Shown here piece after piece: positions 60,645 through 64,000 of a stretch of 64,000 bases of DNA. The DNA lies in NCBI GenBank assembly GCA_030267565.1, contig BRXU01000066.1, positions 119,384-183,383 on the forward strand, given 5' to 3'. Below the pieces are notes generated by a model. It ran no database searches. It worked only from the letters and a program-made list of their open reading frames with translations, and was not told the origin of the DNA. The stretch is from Pleodorina starrii. Its lineage: Eukaryota; Chlorophyta; Chlorophyceae; Chlamydomonadales; Volvocaceae. The number at the start of each line of letters is the position of its first letter. Position 1 is the stretch's first letter. Position numbers and translations under genes: made by a program.

Positions 60645-61922
60645 TCATTCGTGGCGCAGGGCAGTGATGGGGTCTTTCCGGGCGGCGCGCACGGCCGGGA
60701 TCGTGCCGGCGGCGAAGGCGATGGTCAGGACGGCCGTCACGATCAGGGCGATTCTCGGGGCCTGGAAGGTGAACAGGGACAGCCCGGGCAGCCCGGCCAG
60801 GAAGCCCTCGGCCAGCACCTGGGTCAGGTAGGTGCCGGCGGCTACCCCGGTGGCCGCCCCGAGCACCGCCCCCAGCAGCCCGATGAATACGGCTTCCAGG
60901 GAGAACAGGCCGAAGACCTTGGGTCCGCTCATGCCCATGGCTTTCATCAGCCCGATCTCGCGGGTGCGTTCCTGGACGGACATCAGCAGCGTGTTGACGA
61001 TGCCCAGTCCGGCAGCGATCAGGGCGATGATCGCGCACGCGTTGAGGATCCAGATGATGGCGTTGATGACGGTGCGGAACATGCCCAGCTGGTCCTCGAC
61101 GGTCAGCCCGATCATCCCGGCCTCCTCCAGTTGGGCCTGGATCGGTCCGGCCCGGCCCGCGTCGTCCATGATGGCCCGGGCCATGATGTAACTGGCCGGG
61201 ATCTCCTCGGGGCTGCCGCTGACCTGGTAGGCGTAGAGGCGTTCGTTGAAGGAGGTCGAGGGGATGGGGTTCCTGGACACCCCGGCCAGGCTGGCCTGGG
61301 TCACCCCGGAGACGCGGGCGTCGAATTCCTGCTGTTGCCCGGCTTTGTTGGTCATCACGATCTGCACGGTGGCCCCGACGGCCTCCTGGGGTGAGCCGAA
61401 GCCGAGGTCGGTGACCCAGGTGTCGGGGATCGCCAGTTCGTCCGCACCCTCGGCCGCGACCGACCCGGAGGCCATCTGCACTCCTTCGGAGTCGACCGGG
61501 ATGCCCAGGGTCAGCTGGAACCTCTCCTGCCCGGCTTGCAGATAGGTGGGGACCACGTTGTAGACCGGTGCCACCTCCCCCACCCCGTCGATCCCCTCGA
61601 TGGTGGCGACGTCCTGGTCCGACAGGCCCACGAAGGACACCCCGAACCCGGTGGCGATCTGGGTGGAGTCCGGATCGTATTTTTGCGGCCCCGACCCGGC
61701 AGACAGCTCGATCAGCGGCTGGGACTTCTGCACGTACAGTGCGCTGGCGTCACCGAAGGTGGCGACGGTGACGTCGATGTAGCGGTTGACCCCGGTGCCC
61801 ATCCCCGAGGTCAGGGTCAGGGCACAGGCGCCGATGAACACGGCCACCACGGTCAGCACCGTGCGGATCCGGCCCCGCAGCGTGCTGGTCACCGCGGAAC
61901 CGACCAGGTCCCGCCCCCTCAC
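60645..61922 (-). CDS. MacB/LolE-type ABC transporter permease (FtsX family)
   Basis: The 425-residue protein has one N-terminal helix, a large extracytoplasmic domain (about residues 50-270, MacB_PCD type) and three C-terminal helices with the FtsX domain (QERTREIGLMKAMGMSGPKV, LLGAVLGAATGVAAGTYL). Such permeases do not pump across the membrane directly but act mechanically on lipoproteins, peptides or envelope enzymes. It overlaps its ATPase gene (ATGA). Confidence 0.93.
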   Translation of the reverse strand: MRGRDLVGSAVTSTLRGRIRTVLTVVAVFIGACALTLTSGMGTGVNRYIDVTVATFGDASALYVQKSQPLIELSAGSGPQKYDPDSTQIATGFGVSFVGLSDQDVATIEGIDGVGEVAPVYNVVPTYLQAGQERFQLTLGIPVDSEGVQMASGSVAAEGADELAIPDTWVTDLGFGSPQEAVGATVQIVMTNKAGQQQEFDARVSGVTQASLAGVSRNPIPSTSFNERLYAYQVSGSPEEIPASYIMARAIMDDAGRAGPIQAQLEEAGMIGLTVEDQLGMFRTVINAIIWILNACAIIALIAAGLGIVNTLLMSVQERTREIGLMKAMGMSGPKVFGLFSLEAVFIGLLGAVLGAATGVAAGTYLTQVLAEGFLAGLPGLSLFTFQAPRIALIVTAVLTIAFAAGTIPAVRAARKDPITALRHE

Positions 61923-62692
61923 CGGACACCGCCGGTGACCCCGAGGGCGGCCCCGCCCTGAGGGGCGGCCTCTACCCCGCCGAGGCCCGGCCCGGGGACG
62001 GTACGGGCCGGTGTCTCCACGATCCGCCCGTCGCGCAGCTGCACCCGGCGGTCGCAGCGGCCCGCCAGGTCCGCGTCGTGGGTGACCACCACCAAGGTGA
62101 TGCCCCGTTGGCGGTTGAGCTCGAAGAGGATGTCCTGGACCACCGACCCGGTGGCCGAATCCAGATTCCCCGTGGGCTCATCGGCGAAGATCACCGCCGG
62201 ATCGTTGACCACCGCCCGGGCAATCGCCACCCGCTGCTTCTGCCCCCCGGACAGATCCACCGCCCTGCTGTGGGCCTTCTCCGCCAGCTCCAGGCGCTCC
62301 AGGACCGCCAGGCCCCGGCGTTTGCGTTCGGCCGCGCCCACTCCGGCGATCTTCAGCGGCAGCACCACGTTCTCCAGCACCGTCTGGTTCGCGGTGAGGT
62401 AGAACTGCTGGAACACGAACCCGAAGGAGGCGTTGCGGACCCGGTTCAGCTCCCGGGCACTCATCGATGCGGTGGGCGACCCGTGCAGGGCCACGGCACC
62501 GGAGGTCGGGGCGTCCAGCAGGGCCAGCAGGTGCATCAGGGTGGATTTGCCCGACCCGGACTTCCCCACGATCGCCACCGACTCCCCCGCCTCGATCGCC
62601 AGACTCACCCCGCCCAGGGCGGTGAACCCCGCATCACCCTGACCGTAGGACTTCACCAGGTCTTGCACCTGAAGCACCGCGGGCATCGTCAT
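61919..62692 (-). CDS. MacB/LolD-type ABC transporter ATP-binding protein
   Basis: The 257-residue protein from ATG 62692 (MTMPAVLQVQ) has Walker A GKSGSGKSTLMH, signature LSGGQKQRVAIARA, Walker B VIFADEPTGNLD and the switch His in VVTHDADLAGRCDR. It powers the FtsX-type permease encoded next. The C-terminus has an extra tail of about 35 residues (Pro/Gly-rich). Substrate unknown. Confidence 0.95.
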   Translation of the reverse strand: MTMPAVLQVQDLVKSYGQGDAGFTALGGVSLAIEAGESVAIVGKSGSGKSTLMHLLALLDAPTSGAVALHGSPTASMSARELNRVRNASFGFVFQQFYLTANQTVLENVVLPLKIAGVGAAERKRRGLAVLERLELAEKAHSRAVDLSGGQKQRVAIARAVVNDPAVIFADEPTGNLDSATGSVVQDILFELNRQRGITLVVVTHDADLAGRCDRRVQLRDGRIVETPARTVPGPGLGGVEAAPQGGAALGVTGGVR

Positions 62693-63087
62693 TCCTGTTC
62701 TCCCCCTCCTCGCACGCCGGCCGGCGACCACTGCGGGCAGTCAACCCCTGAATGGCCGGTGTGGGACGGCGTCTCACCCCCACCCTTCATCATGTGCGAA
62801 AGCACACACACGGGGGTATGCGACGCGCGTCCCCACTAAAGGGGTGCCCCCCGATGCCTGCTCGCGCTCTTGCTCCTGACCCCCGTCAGGACGCGGTTCC
62901 GGGCGTCAATCCGCCACTGCCCGGAGGCCCCACGACAGCGCGCACCGCCCGGGGCCGCGGTTGTCCGGGCCCAGAGAACAGTCCCGCCCCGCCCCACGGG
63001 GCCACGCAGAGACAGGAACCGGAACGAACGTCCCGTACCCGAGGGACACGATGGTCAACCCCAACCGCGACGTGACAGGTCCAGTAG
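62693..63087. other. Gap upstream of the ABC transporter
   Basis: About 395 bases. It probably holds the ABC transporter promoter on the minus strand; no gene is supported. Confidence 0.4.
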
Positions 63088-63636
63088 TCAATCGGACCGC
63101 GACCCAGCGTGCAGCACGTGCAGATAGCACCAGGCGCGCCGGATCCGGAAGGCGGAACCGATCGCGACCCCCAACGCCCCACAAGAGGCCAACACCCACG
63201 GAAACTCCGGCCGGACGAGCTCACCGAGGAACATGCCCAGCAGGACAGCCACCATCACCACAAGCCCCTCGACGATGGCGCAGGCGGCCAGGCCCGCAGC
63301 GGTCCGGACGTCGGGATCCGACGGCACGATCCTGAACTTCGGTGCCGAGGACAGCGCCCCCTGCCATCGCACCCTGCTGACCTTCTTGTTGAAACGAGGA
63401 CGTGGGGCCTGAGCGAAGTAGTGGACGAGCATCAGCAACCCGAAGACGGCCAAGGTAGCCAGGAACCACAGCAGCTCCGGCGCAGCATCGGGCAGGAACC
63501 ACGCCAGCGCCGGAAAGCTGATCACCGCCACCGCACTTGTCGGCAAGGCGCGCCTGATGAGCTGACCAACCGTGGGGATCGAGAGTCCGCCGGCGGGTCG
63601 AATGTCGCACCCAACGGCACCAGCATCCACGTCCAC
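63088..63636 (-). CDS. Hypothetical membrane protein, leaderless start
   Basis: The 182-residue protein from GTG 63636 has four helices (PTSAVAVISFPALAWFLP, LLWFLATLAVFGLLMLVHYF, GLAACAIVEGLVVMVAVLLG and FPWVLASCGALGVAIGSAF) and a basic middle loop RPRFNKKVSRVRWQG. Start choice rests on TAGCGT placed seven bases upstream, the same promoter layout as mntR; a longer frame reaches 63696. No family recognised. Confidence 0.7.
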   Translation of the reverse strand: MDVDAGAVGCDIRPAGGLSIPTVGQLIRRALPTSAVAVISFPALAWFLPDAAPELLWFLATLAVFGLLMLVHYFAQAPRPRFNKKVSRVRWQGALSSAPKFRIVPSDPDVRTAAGLAACAIVEGLVVMVAVLLGMFLGELVRPEFPWVLASCGALGVAIGSAFRIRRAWCYLHVLHAGSRSD

Positions 63637-63643
63637 GTTCGCG

Positions 63644-63649
63644 ACGCTA
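63644..63649 (-). promoter_or_regulatory. TAGCGT -10 box for a leaderless transcript
   Basis: On the minus strand TAGCGT ends seven bases before GTG 63636, identical in sequence and spacing to the box before mntR. Confidence 0.5.
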
Positions 63650-63789
63650 CCGCCCAATGTGGGCGGCAGTCTCGGCGCACAAAAGGGGACCCTCATCAGG
63701 CTCCGCCCGAAGCCGAACCCCTAGTGCACCCTTTACCGGGGTTGGTGTGGTCAGGTGATGCCCCCTCGCGGAGTGGGCGGCCCCGTACC

Positions 63790-63807
63790 GACGTCGTTTA
63801 CGACGTC
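63790..63807. repeat. Inverted repeat GACGTCGT-TT-ACGACGTC
   Basis: Perfect eight-base arms with a two-base centre, just left of the presumed IS110 left end. IS110 elements often insert at or beside palindromes, so this could be the target; it could also be an operator. Confidence 0.5.
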
Positions 63808-63870
63808 ACGCCCTCGCGCGCCCGCTAGACGGTATGTAGTGACCGCCCGGGTTCGCTGGGGGTTGCGGGC

Positions 63871-63951
63871 CGGGGCCTCACTCACACAGATTCGTGGGTT
63901 ACCGAGCAGGGGCCGCCTGCTCGGCCTATCCGACATGTGTGGGAGGCCCCG
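63871..63951 (+). ncRNA. Structured 5' non-coding end of an IS110-family element (candidate bridge RNA part)
   Basis: CGGGGCCTC...CACACA (63871-63888) pairs with TGTGTG...GAGGCCCCG (63936-63951), enclosing a perfect nine-base hairpin CCGAGCAGG/CCTGCTCGG (63902-63924). The structure ends exactly at the GTG of the transposase. In IS110-group elements the non-coding left end upstream of the recombinase encodes the bridge RNA that pairs with target and donor DNA. The RNA may begin further left, near 63820. Confidence 0.5.
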
Positions 63952-64000
63952 GTGTTTACAGAGCGTACGAGCGTCGGCCTGGATGTGCACGCACGATCGG
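63952..64000 (+). CDS. IS110-family transposase, N-terminal end (runs off the window)
   Basis: From GTG 63952 the 16 visible codons read VFTERTSVGLDVHARS, the characteristic RuvC-like start (VGLDVHA) of IS110-family DEDD recombinases, with the first catalytic Asp. The gene continues beyond the right edge. Only the start can be seen, so family is well supported but intactness is unknown. Confidence 0.75.
   Translation, partial: MFTERTSVGLDVHARS

Overview
The window is very GC-rich DNA with short intergenic gaps, many ATGA or GTGA start/stop overlaps, frequent GTG starts and leaderless-looking promoters. The protein set (MntR, DUF3093, DUF3105, CopC/CopD/CtaG, CcsB-type cytochrome c maturation, c-di-AMP riboswitch before NlpC/P60, CydDC) points to an actinobacterium. 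The closest feel is Micrococcaceae (Kocuria, Citricoccus or Micrococcus-like); this is inference from gene content, not from a search. No rRNA, tRNA or CRISPR array was seen.

Layout. 1-1.8 kb: end of resB and complete ccsB (cytochrome c maturation). 2-4.7 kb: a small secreted peptide, a Ca2+/cation antiporter broken by one amber codon, and a CYP152 peroxygenase. 5-9.7 kb: minus-strand redox and metal genes (VKOR, CopD-CtaG fusion, DsbA-like protein, CDF exporter, CmtR-like sensor). 10-13 kb: NlpC/P60 with c-di-AMP riboswitch, and ctaD. 13.4-16.9 kb: isoprenylcysteine-methyltransferase-like protein, MntH, MntR, DUF3093. 17.4 kb: His/Tyr/Lys-rich secreted protein. 19.2-24.2 kb: second CopD-CtaG, CopC, SURF1. 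24.3-27.3 kb: WecG-type glycosyltransferase, then a scarred zone with recombinase, CDF and SURF1 remnants. 28-34.9 kb: second NlpC/P60 with riboswitch, DUF3105-DUF305-CtaG, DUF418 protein, aquaporin. 34.9-36.2 kb: decayed IS3 element. 36.4-44 kb: cydA-cydB-cydDC (fused) facing a BlaI/M56 pair across a 55-bp near-perfect palindrome. 44-54 kb: M23-like protein with calcium-binding repeats, decayed IS5 transposase, CtaG, two-component system, second DUF418 protein, acyltransferase. 54.2-58.6 kb: a 4.4-kb block of small unknown genes bounded by a 22-bp direct repeat and containing a 26-base C run. 58.6-63.6 kb: membrane proteins and a MacB/LolDE-like ABC transporter. Right edge: start of an IS110-family element with a structured 5' end.

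How it fits together. Much of the window serves respiration and copper/heme supply: haem attachment (ResB/CcsB), cytochrome oxidase subunit I, its assembly factors (SURF1, four CtaG domains), copper binding and import (CopC, CopD, probably DUF305), extracytoplasmic disulfide chemistry (VKOR, DsbA-like) and cytochrome bd with its CydDC exporter. Metal sensors (CmtR, MntR) sit beside their transporters. Duplication followed by decay is the second theme: CopD-CtaG, CtaG, DUF418, NlpC/P60 plus riboswitch, the zinc-finger/SURF1 module and a small peptide are all present at least twice, often with one copy broken.
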